DNA from: Bacteroidales bacterium UBA1189
GTDB taxonomy: Bacteria; Bacteroidota; Bacteroidia; Bacteroidales; Bacteroidaceae
Length of the DNA stretch: 64,000 bases
Assembly: GCA_002309805.1 (NCBI GenBank)
Contig: DBYJ01000020.1
Location: 22,244-86,243 of the forward strand
Reading direction: 5' to 3'
Below, in pieces: positions 7,423-14,961 of this stretch. Position 1 is the stretch's first letter. Every line of letters begins with the position of its first letter. Under the pieces are notes generated by a model that saw only the letters and a list, made by a program, of their open reading frames with translations, was not told where the DNA came from and searched no databases. A program made the translations under genes and the position numbers.

Positions 7423-8541
7423 ATGAAAACAAAACGCTCAAACCGCATCTTCTGGCTCGTGATGATTACGTTCGTGCCGTTGCACCTGACGGCACAGGAC
7501 TATGCCAGTAGCCGACATCTTTGGGAAGAGGGAGACCTCACCTGGGAAGACTTTCTCGGCACTCCCGACGAATCAATTGCAAGAGGCGCTCTCGGCCTCA
7601 GTTACGGTTCGAAGTTGGGTGAGGTCAAGAAGGGGAAGACCACGTACAACTTCGTCAAGTACTTCACCTATGTGGACCGCTATGACTCCTGGGCCGTTGA
7701 TAGTGTTCGTACGGATGGATATCTGCTCTACAACCAGACGTTGTTCGACCTCTCGGAACTCTATTGCCGCAAAGCCACAAAGGAATACAGCAGCGCGAAC
7801 TTCTCGGGTGACTCTGAAGACCTTTTCCGCTTCTACTACAAGCAACTGTCGAAACGCATGGATGAACTTGATGAGAAAACCGATTCAGGAAGAATCCTCC
7901 CCGCCGTTGAGGATTATTATCACAATGTGCAACAAGAACTTGAGGAGGAGGGAGAATTCGACCCTGTTAAGGCTGCCTCCATCACCCCAAGGGGATCCGG
8001 CATAGGCATGTTTGTCGGCTACAGCCTTCGTGCCCCCATCCGCGGCGAGTTCTCACCCACACATGGCATCACCTGGGGCTGGGATTTCCCCATCCGCAAA
8101 TCGATGATCGGGCTTTCGGCGAGCATCGAAGGCTTTGGCCATAGCAACGTTTACCTTGATACCAAAGAAGGCCCCATCCATCAGAATGAAAAGGTCACAT
8201 CCGGAAGCGCCGAACTCTACTATGGCTATAATGCCCTCCGCACCAACAGCCTCTCGCTCTATCCCTTCGCAGGGGTTGGGGTATCTTTCTACGACGGGGA
8301 GAAATATGACGACGGTTCAGGGCATAATACCTCTAATGAAGTAAATAGTTTTACTGTTGAAGCCGGACTGATTGCCGATGTCATCCTGAGCTCAAATGTA
8401 CGCCTTTTCGCTGGAGGACGCTCTGCATCGGAATACGGCTCGCTTCGCTTCCGCCCCTATTTTAGCTATGCCAACATGAGGGGTATCGGCTGGATGCCAA
8501 GCCTCAGCCTCTCCGTCTCCTTTAATTTCTTGCTGCAGTAA
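7423..8541 (+). CDS. secreted protein with degenerate DUF922-like N-terminal domain and C-terminal barrel-like domain
   Basis: 372 residues with a signal peptide ending LTAQ. The segment after it (GDLTWEDFLGTP) resembles the start of DUF922, a family of putative secreted Zn proteases in Bacteroidetes. In that family a later motif reads roughly HEQxHFDIxE; here the aligned region (about residues 102-112) is YNQTLFDLSELYCRK, with both histidines replaced, so any protease activity is probably lost. Residues about 190-372 resemble a barrel with strands such as GMFVGYSLRAP and SLSLYPFAGVGVSF, and end FNFLLQ. The family assignment is from memory of motifs and is moderate. It is likely co-transcribed with the upstream gene. 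Confidence 0.6.
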   Translation: MKTKRSNRIFWLVMITFVPLHLTAQDYASSRHLWEEGDLTWEDFLGTPDESIARGALGLSYGSKLGEVKKGKTTYNFVKYFTYVDRYDSWAVDSVRTDGYLLYNQTLFDLSELYCRKATKEYSSANFSGDSEDLFRFYYKQLSKRMDELDEKTDSGRILPAVEDYYHNVQQELEEEGEFDPVKAASITPRGSGIGMFVGYSLRAPIRGEFSPTHGITWGWDFPIRKSMIGLSASIEGFGHSNVYLDTKEGPIHQNEKVTSGSAELYYGYNALRTNSLSLYPFAGVGVSFYDGEKYDDGSGHNTSNEVNSFTVEAGLIADVILSSNVRLFAGGRSASEYGSLRFRPYFSYANMRGIGWMPSLSLSVSFNFLLQ

Positions 8542-8640
8542 CAATAAGAAATGAAAAAAACACTTTAGAACCCGTTCAGGCAGATTTCGGCTCACCAAAG
8601 TTGAGACTGATGACTTTAGGTGTTGCCATAGGATTCTGAT

Positions 8641-9222
8641 ATGAAAAGATGCATTCTCACAACACTATTGATGGTATTGGCCATGAACGCCAATGCCGGG
8701 TGGTTCGATCTGTCAGAAAACAAAGGGCGGTGCGGATTGGGCGTCAACATGGGTTTGGTCGGATGGAATACGCGCTATGGTGATTTCGGTTGGGGCCCCA
8801 GCATAAACGTAAACGGCGTCTATCTGGACTTCTTGAGTGGTGGCCCGGCACACGAGCATAGTAAAGTCCGCCTGGGGGATGGGCATCTGTTCAATGACTC
8901 CACGGCTTTCCTCGCCAACGTCGGCTACCAACTGCCCATATTTCCCTGGCTCAGGGTGATGCCCCTCGTTGGCTATTGCCAGACAGACGCAGGCGTTACG
9001 GATGTCTCAAAGACCTATGGCCATCATTTCGGTTATGCTGTGACCAATTCCTATCATCCCTATATTGTCACCCCCGGCACACGCCGCCACTACATAAACT
9101 TCGGCCTCGGAGTTTTCGTGCAGCCTGTCCAAGGGTTGGAGGTCTATGCTGTCGGCTCGCTCCACGCCCTCTACGGCGGCATAAGTATCAACCTCGGCGC
9201 TTTTGCAAAGCACAAGAATTAA
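8641..9222 (+). CDS. small secreted barrel-like protein, unknown function
   Basis: 193 residues. The signal peptide is MKRCILTTLLMVLAMNANA. Gly/aromatic-rich strands (GLGVNMGLVGWNTRYGDFGW, NFGLGVFVQPVQGLEVYAVG) suggest a small outer-membrane barrel. No catalytic motif is visible. It lies 99 bp after the previous gene and is followed by the hairpin repeat that also follows the gene at 12324-13052. Not recognised as a named family. Confidence 0.6.
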   Translation: MKRCILTTLLMVLAMNANAGWFDLSENKGRCGLGVNMGLVGWNTRYGDFGWGPSINVNGVYLDFLSGGPAHEHSKVRLGDGHLFNDSTAFLANVGYQLPIFPWLRVMPLVGYCQTDAGVTDVSKTYGHHFGYAVTNSYHPYIVTPGTRRHYINFGLGVFVQPVQGLEVYAVGSLHALYGGISINLGAFAKHKN

Positions 9223-9301
9223 TGAAGATGTGGCGGCCAGCTAACCCTCAGACTGGAAGGAAAACGAGAATGCATAAATCCGTCCTACGGAACATTATCA
9301 T

Positions 9302-9363
9302 AAGCTTACTCTTTCGATATGATGCATCACCATCTCTCCGTTGCCTGCGAAGGTAGCGGGGGG
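9302..9363 (+). repeat. AAGCTTACTCTTT ... GGTAGCGGGG hairpin repeat, copy 1
   Basis: It shares AGCTTACTCTTT, GATGCATCAC and CGTTGCCTGCGAAGGTAGCG, in the same order, with 13054-13110. The end folds as a stem around loop TGCGAA with two G-U type pairs. Both copies lie just downstream of small surface-protein genes on the same strand, which fits a 3' untranslated or attenuator element. Confidence 0.75.
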
Positions 9364-9392
9364 ATTTTGTGCCGCCTCGATTTTGCGCCTTT

Positions 9393-9416
9393 TTCTCGCG
9401 CGTACGCGCGCGAGAA
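9393..9416. repeat. CGCGCG hairpin with TACG loop
   Basis: The arms TTCTCGCGCG and CGCGCGAGAA are perfectly complementary over 10 bp around TACG. A similar but shorter element, sharing TTTTCTCGCGCG and ACGCGCG, occurs at 16871-16890 after acpP. Confidence 0.7.
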
Positions 9417-9539
9417 GCGGCGGGTGGCGTACGGCCACCTTTTGCCCCCGACGCGCCCAGAGGCGAAATTTCGGGCGCCATTTCGCGCGGCAGTTCGTTG
9501 CGCCCTTTCGGGGGGGGGGAGTCTTGCTATGACTCCCTG

Positions 9540-9565
9540 AGACGCGGCATGAAGCGTCTTTTCTT
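9540..9565 (+). terminator. possible terminator hairpin
   Basis: AGACGC (9540-9545) pairs with GCGTCT (9554-9559), followed by TTTCTT. The stem is only 6 bp and lies more than 300 bp after the nearest upstream gene, so support is limited. Confidence 0.3.
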
Positions 9566-9601
9566 AGTAAAGGCCTTGTAGGAGAGAAAGTTAACGTGGA
9601 A

Positions 9602-9778
9602 AGCGTTTCAGTTGTTTCAGTTTCAGTTAGTTTTTTTTGAGGGTAGTCTATCTCTTTAATTATCCTTTCTATTATATATAATTAATTAATAATTAATATA
9701 TTATATATAGAAAATGGATGAAAAAAGGAAAAGTACACCCTTCGAAAAAATAACTGAAACAACTGAAACTGAAACGCT
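9602..9778. repeat. long inverted-repeat element with TTTCAG-unit arms
   Basis: The left arm (9602-9638) is made of GTTTCAG/TTTCAGTT units. The right arm (9745-9778) carries complementary units CTGAAAC/AACTGAAA in a different order. The centre (about 9639-9744) is A/T-rich and partly self-complementary around TTAATTAATAATTAAT. The whole could fold into a ~177-nt hairpin. No reading frame of note is inside, so it looks like a non-autonomous, MITE-like element. Confidence 0.7.
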
Positions 9779-10186
9779 CGGCTGGTTTTGCCTCCTCTAA
9801 AAGGAAGAAAGACAACCGAGTGCAATCCCGCTGTTCCTTGAGCGTATTCATTTCAAGGCTTAAAAGAGGGAAAGAAAACCTCTAAATCCTGCTCTAAAAG
9901 GCCTCAAAAACGTGTGAGACCCCCTTATTCCGATGGTTGCACCCTCTCCTTGCGCACAAACAGCCTTTTCGGATTTTTGGGAAAAAACGTCAATTGGAAG
10001 GGGTTTCCTGACGAGAAGGCAGGCCTTATAGCCGAAACAAGAGTATGGGAAGGTGGTTTCGAATGAACAGAAAATTCGCATAATTCGGATCATTTGCCGA
10101 CAAAAAAATAAAAGAACGGCGAATTGGGCGAATTGAACGAATGGCGTTGCGGCGTGGAGCTTCGCACGCCGAATAATTTTTTGAAG

Positions 10187-10263
10187 AAAACACGAATGAC
10201 CATGAATGACCATAAATATGTCATAAATAAATTCGTGGATAATTCGTGGATATTCGTGTTAAG
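10187..10263. repeat. inverted repeat with CACGAAT-unit arms
   Basis: The left arm has ACACGAATGACCATGAATG units and the right arm ends GGATATTCGTGTT; the right arm read in reverse complement gives ACGAAT units every 10-11 bp. It is another hairpin with short tandem units in its arms, about 305 bp upstream of the gene at 10567. Confidence 0.65.
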
Positions 10264-10298
10264 AGAAAAGAAAGAATAGGTGTTTAATGTTCCGTCGG

Positions 10299-10334
10299 TA
10301 GAATTTGATTCTATTTTGCCAGAGTTTGATTCTG
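10299..10334. repeat. two 15-bp interrupted palindromes at 21-bp spacing
   Basis: TAGAATTTGATTCTA (10299-10313) and CAGAGTTTGATTCTG (10320-10334) are 15-bp palindromes sharing the TTTGATTCT centre. Their starts are 21 bp apart, the same geometry as the unrelated array at 62733-62810. Confidence 0.75.
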
Positions 10335-10478
10335 TGTGCGCAGAGCAAGGGGCTGTGGGGATAGCGCCCTCGTCTGACGAGGCAACGCCCCCCGTCTGTT
10401 TAGGCTGTGCGCATTTGCTGGGCGCGGACATGCTTCCGAAAAAACAAAAAAACTCCTTTCCGCCCGAAAAAAGTGAAA

Positions 10479-10536
10479 TGTCACGTTTTTGTCACGCTAA
10501 AAATTTGGAGGGGACCGATTTTTGGGGCTAAATTTG
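10479..10536 (+). promoter_or_regulatory. TGTCAC direct-repeat operator plus promoter, copy 3
   Basis: TGTCAC at 10479-10484 and 10490-10495, -33 TTTGG from 10504, -7 TAAATTTG at 10529-10536. Spacing is identical to copies 1 and 2. Its position also shows that translation must begin downstream, at the ATG at 10567. Confidence 0.88.
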
Positions 10537-10566
10537 CACCAGAAAAACCAGAAAACCGATGGAATC

Positions 10567-12249
10567 ATGAAAAAAGTCGCACTATTTTTCCTCTTTGTCG
10601 GAATGTCCCTGCTGAGCGCAAGGGCAGGTGTGGGCGACACGGATACGGACAGCATCACGGGAAGCATCAGCCTGACGGAGAAAAATCTGTTTGATGGCGA
10701 TAACGACATCTGCGGATCCATCAAGCATGACGATTGCTCGGTAGGAGATAATTGCTTCCTCTTCACGTTCTCGGAGAACTGCTTTCAGGTAAAGGGATTC
10801 TTTACCGACTGGGTGACCTCGTCCACACGGCTGGACTATACGATTGTGGGGCACGACATCGTGTTGGAGTTCGTTCACGAGGACGACGGTTCGGCGGAGA
10901 TGAATCTGTACGCCCTGGACGTTTCCATCGCCGATTGTACGAAGGACTATTATTACATACGCGTGACGGGATATATCGGCGATCTTGTATGGTTTTCCGA
11001 CTATACGTCCTCTTCTATGAATCTCCCTTTCCTGGAGACAGACAGCGAAGAAGTCCGTTCCTTTGTCCGCCAGAAACAGCCCAAGACGGATATCGTCACA
11101 GGCCAGAAAGACCCGAAGGAGAACGACGACGTCGATGTCGTCTGCCGCATCACGGGACTGGCAGGGGGTGACTATCAGCAGAGCGTGGTATCCACCCAAG
11201 GAAACGTCATACTCCTAAAGGGCACCTATTCGAGCCAGAAACGAAACGACGACGACGTGGTGGCCTCAACCCCGCTTGGGCGGCTGGCAGCAGGCAAGTA
11301 TGCCGTTCATCTCGACGTCGTGGATACAGACGGCATCATGCCCATGCTATCCGCCGACACGACCTTCAGCGTGGATGCCCCAAGCGTTTCGGACTTCCTG
11401 CCCAAGGAAGCCCCCTTTGAATTCATCGTTCCCGAATGGCCATGGGTAAATGGAGATCTTACCGATGATTACATCCCTGACGCCACCCGTCGGGACTATC
11501 TCTTTACGGGATTGAATATAGAGTTCATGGTACATTGGGACGGACTACCATACGCCGGTTCCAGCCTTCATCTGGACAGCATTGTGGGCAACAAATTCTA
11601 CCTCAACACCCCCATCTATTCCGCCGTCGATTATGACATGTATGTTAACGACGACCTTGTCATTTCGCTCGGAATGCTCGATGCCGGTGACTATGAAATA
11701 GTGCTTTCGGCCGTTGACAAAGCCGACAAACTACACTTCGCCTCCTATGTGGTTCCCTTCACCGTAAGGGAGTCCCCCCTTGACGTCCCTAGGGGCATGG
11801 TCTATATTCCGACCCCTGATAAAGATGACTACAAATGGCGCGAAGGTGAACCCACCCTTTCCGTCAAGACCGAAGGCGACAGCCTGCACATCACGGGCTG
11901 GCTCACCTACACGTGCTGCATGAGGCACTACTGCTATTACGAGATTCATGACGATTACATCTATCTGGAAACCGTCCAGGCCGGCTATACATGGATGTGC
12001 GACTGCTACGACCTGCACTATGTCGATTTCAAAATCGGCCCCTACAGGCCAGATGACAAGCTCACCATCTTCACGTGGGAATACTACGAGGGCGCCCACA
12101 TATTCCAGTTTGACATGACGTCCGTCAGCACCCCCGAGACGGACGAGCCTGCCGATGCCGAGCGCCACTACGACCTGCAAGGCCGCCCGGCGGAATCCAC
12201 ACGCCAGGGAATCCTCATCCGCAACGGAAAGAAAGTGCTTGTAGAATAG
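10567..12249 (+). CDS. secreted Ig-like modular protein, co-regulated paralogue of the LRR protein C-terminus
   Basis: 560 residues from the ATG at 10567; an upstream in-frame extension would overlap the -7 box and is rejected. The signal peptide is MKKVALFFLFVGMSLLSARA. Residues about 60-269 are homologous to residues 475-682 of the LRR protein at 3835 (shared LDYTIVGHDI, DYYYI, TGQKDPKE, DVDVVCR, GTYSSQ, AGKY). Two further beta-rich modules follow (about 275-400 and 400-535), one with LDAGDYEIVLSAVD echoing the first module. The C-terminus (GILIRNGKKVLVE) is the same kind of tail as in the LRR, M60 and GH31 proteins. No enzyme motif was seen; a surface binding or structural role is likely. 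It shares its operator with the LRR protein and the TPR regulator. Confidence 0.75.
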   Translation: MKKVALFFLFVGMSLLSARAGVGDTDTDSITGSISLTEKNLFDGDNDICGSIKHDDCSVGDNCFLFTFSENCFQVKGFFTDWVTSSTRLDYTIVGHDIVLEFVHEDDGSAEMNLYALDVSIADCTKDYYYIRVTGYIGDLVWFSDYTSSSMNLPFLETDSEEVRSFVRQKQPKTDIVTGQKDPKENDDVDVVCRITGLAGGDYQQSVVSTQGNVILLKGTYSSQKRNDDDVVASTPLGRLAAGKYAVHLDVVDTDGIMPMLSADTTFSVDAPSVSDFLPKEAPFEFIVPEWPWVNGDLTDDYIPDATRRDYLFTGLNIEFMVHWDGLPYAGSSLHLDSIVGNKFYLNTPIYSAVDYDMYVNDDLVISLGMLDAGDYEIVLSAVDKADKLHFASYVVPFTVRESPLDVPRGMVYIPTPDKDDYKWREGEPTLSVKTEGDSLHITGWLTYTCCMRHYCYYEIHDDYIYLETVQAGYTWMCDCYDLHYVDFKIGPYRPDDKLTIFTWEYYEGAHIFQFDMTSVSTPETDEPADAERHYDLQGRPAESTRQGILIRNGKKVLVE

Positions 12250-12291
12250 CCCGCTCCTGCCCTGATCATGAAAATTGAAAATTCACAATAA

Positions 12292-12310
12292 TTTATTCAC
12301 CCATAAAAAC
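12292..12310 (+). promoter_or_regulatory. leader motif shared with the gene at 43662
   Basis: TTTATTCACCCATAAAAAC lies 14 bp before the start codon of the S74-like gene. Nearly the same sequence (TTTATTCACCCATTAAAAA) lies 12 bp before the gene at 43662. It is a possible common 5' untranslated element or translation enhancer. Confidence 0.45.
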
Positions 12311-12323
12311 AAAAGTAAGCATT

Positions 12324-13052
12324 ATGAAAAGATTAGTATTAGTAGTGTTGGCAGCCACTCTGTCTGTTGCCATGAATGCACAATTGGTAAGCGGCGGCGA
12401 CAACAACCAGCGAACCAATGTCCAAAGTTTGTCGGAGACTATTCCCAACACCTTGGAAATCGTTTTGGGATTGAATCCCGTTCAGTACAACCTCGTTAAC
12501 CCCAAAATTGACGAAGATGAAAATGGAAATCCTATCTACTTGTATCAAGGAGACGAGGAGACGTTTACCCACACCCACTTCGGCTTTGTCGCCGAAGAGT
12601 TTCAGGATGTCCTCCCCAACCTCATCTATCATGTAAGCGACTCCCATCTGGGCATTTCCATTACGGAGCTGATACCCATTCTTGTCACAGCCATCCAGGA
12701 ACTGAAGGCTGAGTTGAAGGAAACCCGCAAGGCGGCAGGCATCGGCGAAGAAAACGTCACTCCTGTGGAAGCCGTTGCCATGCGCGGCCTGAAGACTGAG
12801 CTGTTCCAGAACACGCCCAACCCCTTCACGGAGAATACCGTCATCCCCTGCTCGGTAGCCGAGGGCGTCGCTAACGCCATGATCTACATCTACGACCTCA
12901 GCGGCAAGCAGATTGACCAGTACCTCGTCGAAGGTCGTGGCAAGACCTCCGTCACCATCTCTGCCCGCAGCCTCGATGCCGGCATGTACCTCTACTCCCT
13001 CATTGCCGACGGCAACGTCGTTGACACCAAGCGCATGATTCTGACAAAATAG
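12324..13052 (+). CDS. secreted protein with S74-like chaperone domain and T9SS-type C-terminal domain
   Basis: 242 residues. The signal peptide is MKRLVLVVLAATLSVAMNA. Residues about 45-135 resemble the intramolecular chaperone (peptidase S74) domain of tail-fibre-type proteins: LGLNPVQYNL, HFGFVAEEFQDVLPNLI and ELIPILVTAIQELKAEL. The usual N-terminal SD-RLK autocleavage motif is missing, so self-processing is doubtful. Residues about 160-242 form a T9SS type A-like domain (QNTPNPFTENTVIPC, IYIYDLSGKQI, LDAGMYLYSLIADG, KRMILTK), indicating secretion to the surface. No long fibre precedes the domain, so this may be a minimal adaptor-like protein. It is followed by the hairpin repeat also seen after the gene at 8641. 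Confidence 0.8.
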   Translation: MKRLVLVVLAATLSVAMNAQLVSGGDNNQRTNVQSLSETIPNTLEIVLGLNPVQYNLVNPKIDEDENGNPIYLYQGDEETFTHTHFGFVAEEFQDVLPNLIYHVSDSHLGISITELIPILVTAIQELKAELKETRKAAGIGEENVTPVEAVAMRGLKTELFQNTPNPFTENTVIPCSVAEGVANAMIYIYDLSGKQIDQYLVEGRGKTSVTISARSLDAGMYLYSLIADGNVVDTKRMILTK

Positions 13053-13053
13053 A

Positions 13054-13110
13054 AGCTTACTCTTTATATAGATGCATCACACGTCCCCGTTGCCTGCGAA
13101 GGTAGCGGGG
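13054..13110 (+). repeat. AAGCTTACTCTTT ... GGTAGCGGGG hairpin repeat, copy 2
   Basis: It begins immediately after the stop codon of the S74-like gene. CCCCGTTGCC (13085-13094) can pair with GGTAGCGGGG (13101-13110), using two wobble pairs, around TGCGAA. There is no strong T run after it, so a classical terminator is not certain. Confidence 0.75.
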
Positions 13111-13207
13111 ATTTCCTTTACAAAAAAACAGTATCGTCTGCAACCCCTTCTTTTTAACGGCAAATGGGACGAAACTGGCGGATTTCAAGAGGGCGATGAA
13201 GGAAAAA

Positions 13208-13240
13208 TTTGGAGGATATGGGTTTTATTGCCTACTTTTG
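13208..13240 (+). promoter_or_regulatory. promoter of the barrel-like gene at 13290
   Basis: -33 TTTG (13208-13211, within TTTGGAGGATA) and -7 TACTTTTG (13233-13240), 21 bp apart. The extended TTTGGAGGATA also occurs in the acpP promoter and at 3771. Confidence 0.75.
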
Positions 13241-13289
13241 CAGCCGAAAACTGAAAAAACAAGGAAGAATCCTCCAAAAGTGAAGTCGT

Positions 13290-13997
13290 ATGAAAAAGTC
13301 TATCCTTACGCTATATGCCGTACTTTCCACGTTATTCTGCACGGCTCAAGTGAACATCCAGCTACTGTATGACTGCGTCGAGAGCCCCCTCTCGACGGTA
13401 GAGATGTACAAGGGCGACGCGTGGGGCGACACCTATTTCTTTATTGACCATTACTACAACTTCGAGCGCACGAACGGCCATACAAGCATCGGTATGGACA
13501 GCTACTTTGAGTTTGAGCGGGGGCTGAACTTCTGGCAGCAGACGCGGATGCGCAACTTCAGCCTGCACGTGGAGCTGGACTTCAAGAGCTTCGGCGGCAT
13601 GGGTAGCGGAATGGCCTGCATCGGCGCCAAGTACGCGTTCCACAACGACACGTTCAGCCGTACGGCAGGGATAGCCCTGATGTACGACCATTACATCGTC
13701 TCCGGCAGCGCCGACCTTCCCCTGAAGCTAACCGGCACGTGGAACGTGAACAACCTTTTTGGGCTGAGGGGACTGACCTTCGACGGCTTCATCGACGTGT
13801 GGGGCAACAACACGGAGTACCTGACAGAACAGGGCGGCATTGGCTACGACCACTTCTCCATCCACTCGCAGCCCCAGCTGTGGATGCACATTACGCCCCA
13901 CCTCAACCTTGGCGGCGAATTGGTGCTCGGCTACAACCATCGCGGCACGCACGGCTTCCTGTGCCAGCCCTGCGTAGGCCTGAAATGGGCTTTCTGA
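13290..13997 (+). CDS. secreted outer-membrane barrel-like protein, unknown function
   Basis: 235 residues. The signal peptide is MKKSILTLYAVLSTLFCTAQ. Strands such as FFIDHYYNFERTNG, FSLHVELDFKSFGG, IALMYDHYIVSG and LWMHITPHLNLGGELVLGYN, and the terminal GLKWAF, suggest a barrel of 10-12 strands. The layout resembles DUF5020-type or nucleoside-specific-channel-like barrels of Bacteroidetes, but this is only an impression. A good promoter precedes it. It runs convergent to the CAP lipoprotein gene, with 10 bp between the ends. Confidence 0.65.
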   Translation: MKKSILTLYAVLSTLFCTAQVNIQLLYDCVESPLSTVEMYKGDAWGDTYFFIDHYYNFERTNGHTSIGMDSYFEFERGLNFWQQTRMRNFSLHVELDFKSFGGMGSGMACIGAKYAFHNDTFSRTAGIALMYDHYIVSGSADLPLKLTGTWNVNNLFGLRGLTFDGFIDVWGNNTEYLTEQGGIGYDHFSIHSQPQLWMHITPHLNLGGELVLGYNHRGTHGFLCQPCVGLKWAF

Positions 13998-14007
13998 AAA
14001 AACAGTA

Positions 14008-14712
14008 TTACTCTCCTCCCTTGAAGTCGAGGACAGCCATTTTCGGAAACTTTGCATGATCGCGGATGGCAACGCCCATGCGGCACAGCCGTTTGTCAAG
14101 CATGATGCGGCGATGCCCCAGCCTGGCGTTCGACTCTCCTGCATCGATGAGAAAGTGCATGACGACGGCAAGCCCTGTGGCGCAGTTACCGAAATCGCAA
14201 CACTCAGCCATTGCGGGATCAGCCTCGCACGTCGTTCCCGTTCGGTCATGCCCCGTGTTGCCCAACGCTCCGCCCTGCGTGGCAAAGCAATCAGCCGAGT
14301 CGTAGAGCTCGTCGTCAGGCATCAGCAAAGGCATGGCATCCAGAGCCTCCAATTCCTTCAGAAGCGACTCCTTGCGCTCGTCGAAAGCATAGCCCTTCAC
14401 CCAGCCCGTATCACCGTTGTACTCCGCAGCATAGGTGCGAGCAAACAGAGGCGGGTTTGTGCGCATCAGGTTCAGGTAGTAAAACACCTCCTTTTCCACC
14501 TCATTCAGATACTTGAGGCCGGCAGCGCTGGCTGCCGCCGCCCGTTCGTCGGACGTCCATTGGCTGGCAAACGTCTCATCCATAGCCTTCAGTTTGGCAC
14601 GGTCAATCTCTTCGTTTGTGGGTGGCGTCGTCGGCTCTGAAGGCTGGCAGGCTGAAAGAGCCACAACCATCAAAGCTCCCAAAGCCATCAGGAAAACATG
14701 CTTGTTTCTCAT
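14008..14712 (-). CDS. CAP-domain (SCP/PR-1-like) lipoprotein
   Basis: 234 residues. The lipoprotein signal ends VVALSAC (Cys21). Residues about 70-230 show CAP-superfamily features: helix EVEKEVFYYLNLMRTNPPLF, a central GNTGHDRTGT, and the late LGHRRIML with its conserved His. In bacteria such proteins are exported and of unclear function; some bind lipids or act as proteases. A promoter with -7 TATCTTTG lies on the minus strand (14746-14753). It is convergent with the upstream barrel gene and divergent from the CoA-transferase gene. Confidence 0.8.
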   Translation of the reverse strand: MRNKHVFLMALGALMVVALSACQPSEPTTPPTNEEIDRAKLKAMDETFASQWTSDERAAAASAAGLKYLNEVEKEVFYYLNLMRTNPPLFARTYAAEYNGDTGWVKGYAFDERKESLLKELEALDAMPLLMPDDELYDSADCFATQGGALGNTGHDRTGTTCEADPAMAECCDFGNCATGLAVVMHFLIDAGESNARLGHRRIMLDKRLCRMGVAIRDHAKFPKMAVLDFKGGE

Positions 14713-14745
14713 CGTACAGAATACATCTTTTTATTTATTCCGCTG

Positions 14746-14777
14746 CAAAGATATAAACGAGCAGGAAGAATTGCAAT
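14746..14777 (-). promoter_or_regulatory. promoter of the CAP lipoprotein gene
   Basis: On the minus strand, -7 TATCTTTG (14753 to 14746) and a weak -33 ATTG (14777 to 14774), 20 bp apart. The transcript leader would be about 33 nt. Confidence 0.55.
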
Positions 14778-14874
14778 AGTTTTCCGTCATCTTTCTCTTT
14801 TTCGCAAAATAAGTCGTCAAGAGAGGGGAAAAAGGGAAAACAAACGCTTGTGGTTGAAGAATAGGGCGAAAGTG

Positions 14875-14906
14875 TTTGGGCGTTTGGAAAAGAGTTTGTA
14901 ACTTCG
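14875..14906 (+). promoter_or_regulatory. promoter of the CoA-transferase gene
   Basis: -33 TTTG (14875-14878) and a -7 variant TAACTTCG (14899-14906), 20 bp apart. The TTCG variant departs from TTTG. Confidence 0.5.
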
Positions 14907-14961
14907 CGCCGATTTTTGAAAAAACTGCATCAAAAATTCGGTTTTAATAAAAAATAGTATC

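Larger units (their letters stand above)
9223..10478. other. gene-free, repeat-rich intergenic region
   Basis: I see no convincing gene in this ~1.25-kb stretch. Small reading frames lack ribosome sites, signal peptides or recognisable protein features. In order it contains the AAGCTTACTCTTT hairpin repeat (9302-9363), a CGCGCG hairpin (9393-9416), a ten-G run (9510-9519), a terminator-like hairpin (9540-9565), a long inverted-repeat element with TTTCAG arms (9602-9778), a hairpin with ACGAAT arms (10187-10263), a pair of 15-bp palindromes (10299-10334) and a 15-bp palindrome at 10368-10382. The operator of the next gene begins at 10479. Confidence 0.7.

Noticed and set aside
9510..9519. Ten-G tract as a phase-variation switch
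   Set aside because: It lies in a gene-free stretch and not within a reading frame or between promoter boxes of a gene.
9319..9581. Small overlapping + strand frames in the repeat-rich region
   Set aside because: They run through hairpin repeats and a ten-G run in several frames, and have no protein-like features.
9860..10431. Minus-strand frames of 113 and 117 codons
   Set aside because: They overlap each other in different frames and cross repeat elements; no promoter or ribosome site.
12324..13052. Prophage tail-fibre remnant
   Set aside because: The S74-like domain alone suggests phage, but a signal peptide and T9SS-type C-terminus and the absence of other phage genes point to a resident surface protein.
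13072..13254. 60-codon frame after the S74-like gene
   Set aside because: It begins within the hairpin repeat and reads through the promoter of the next gene.
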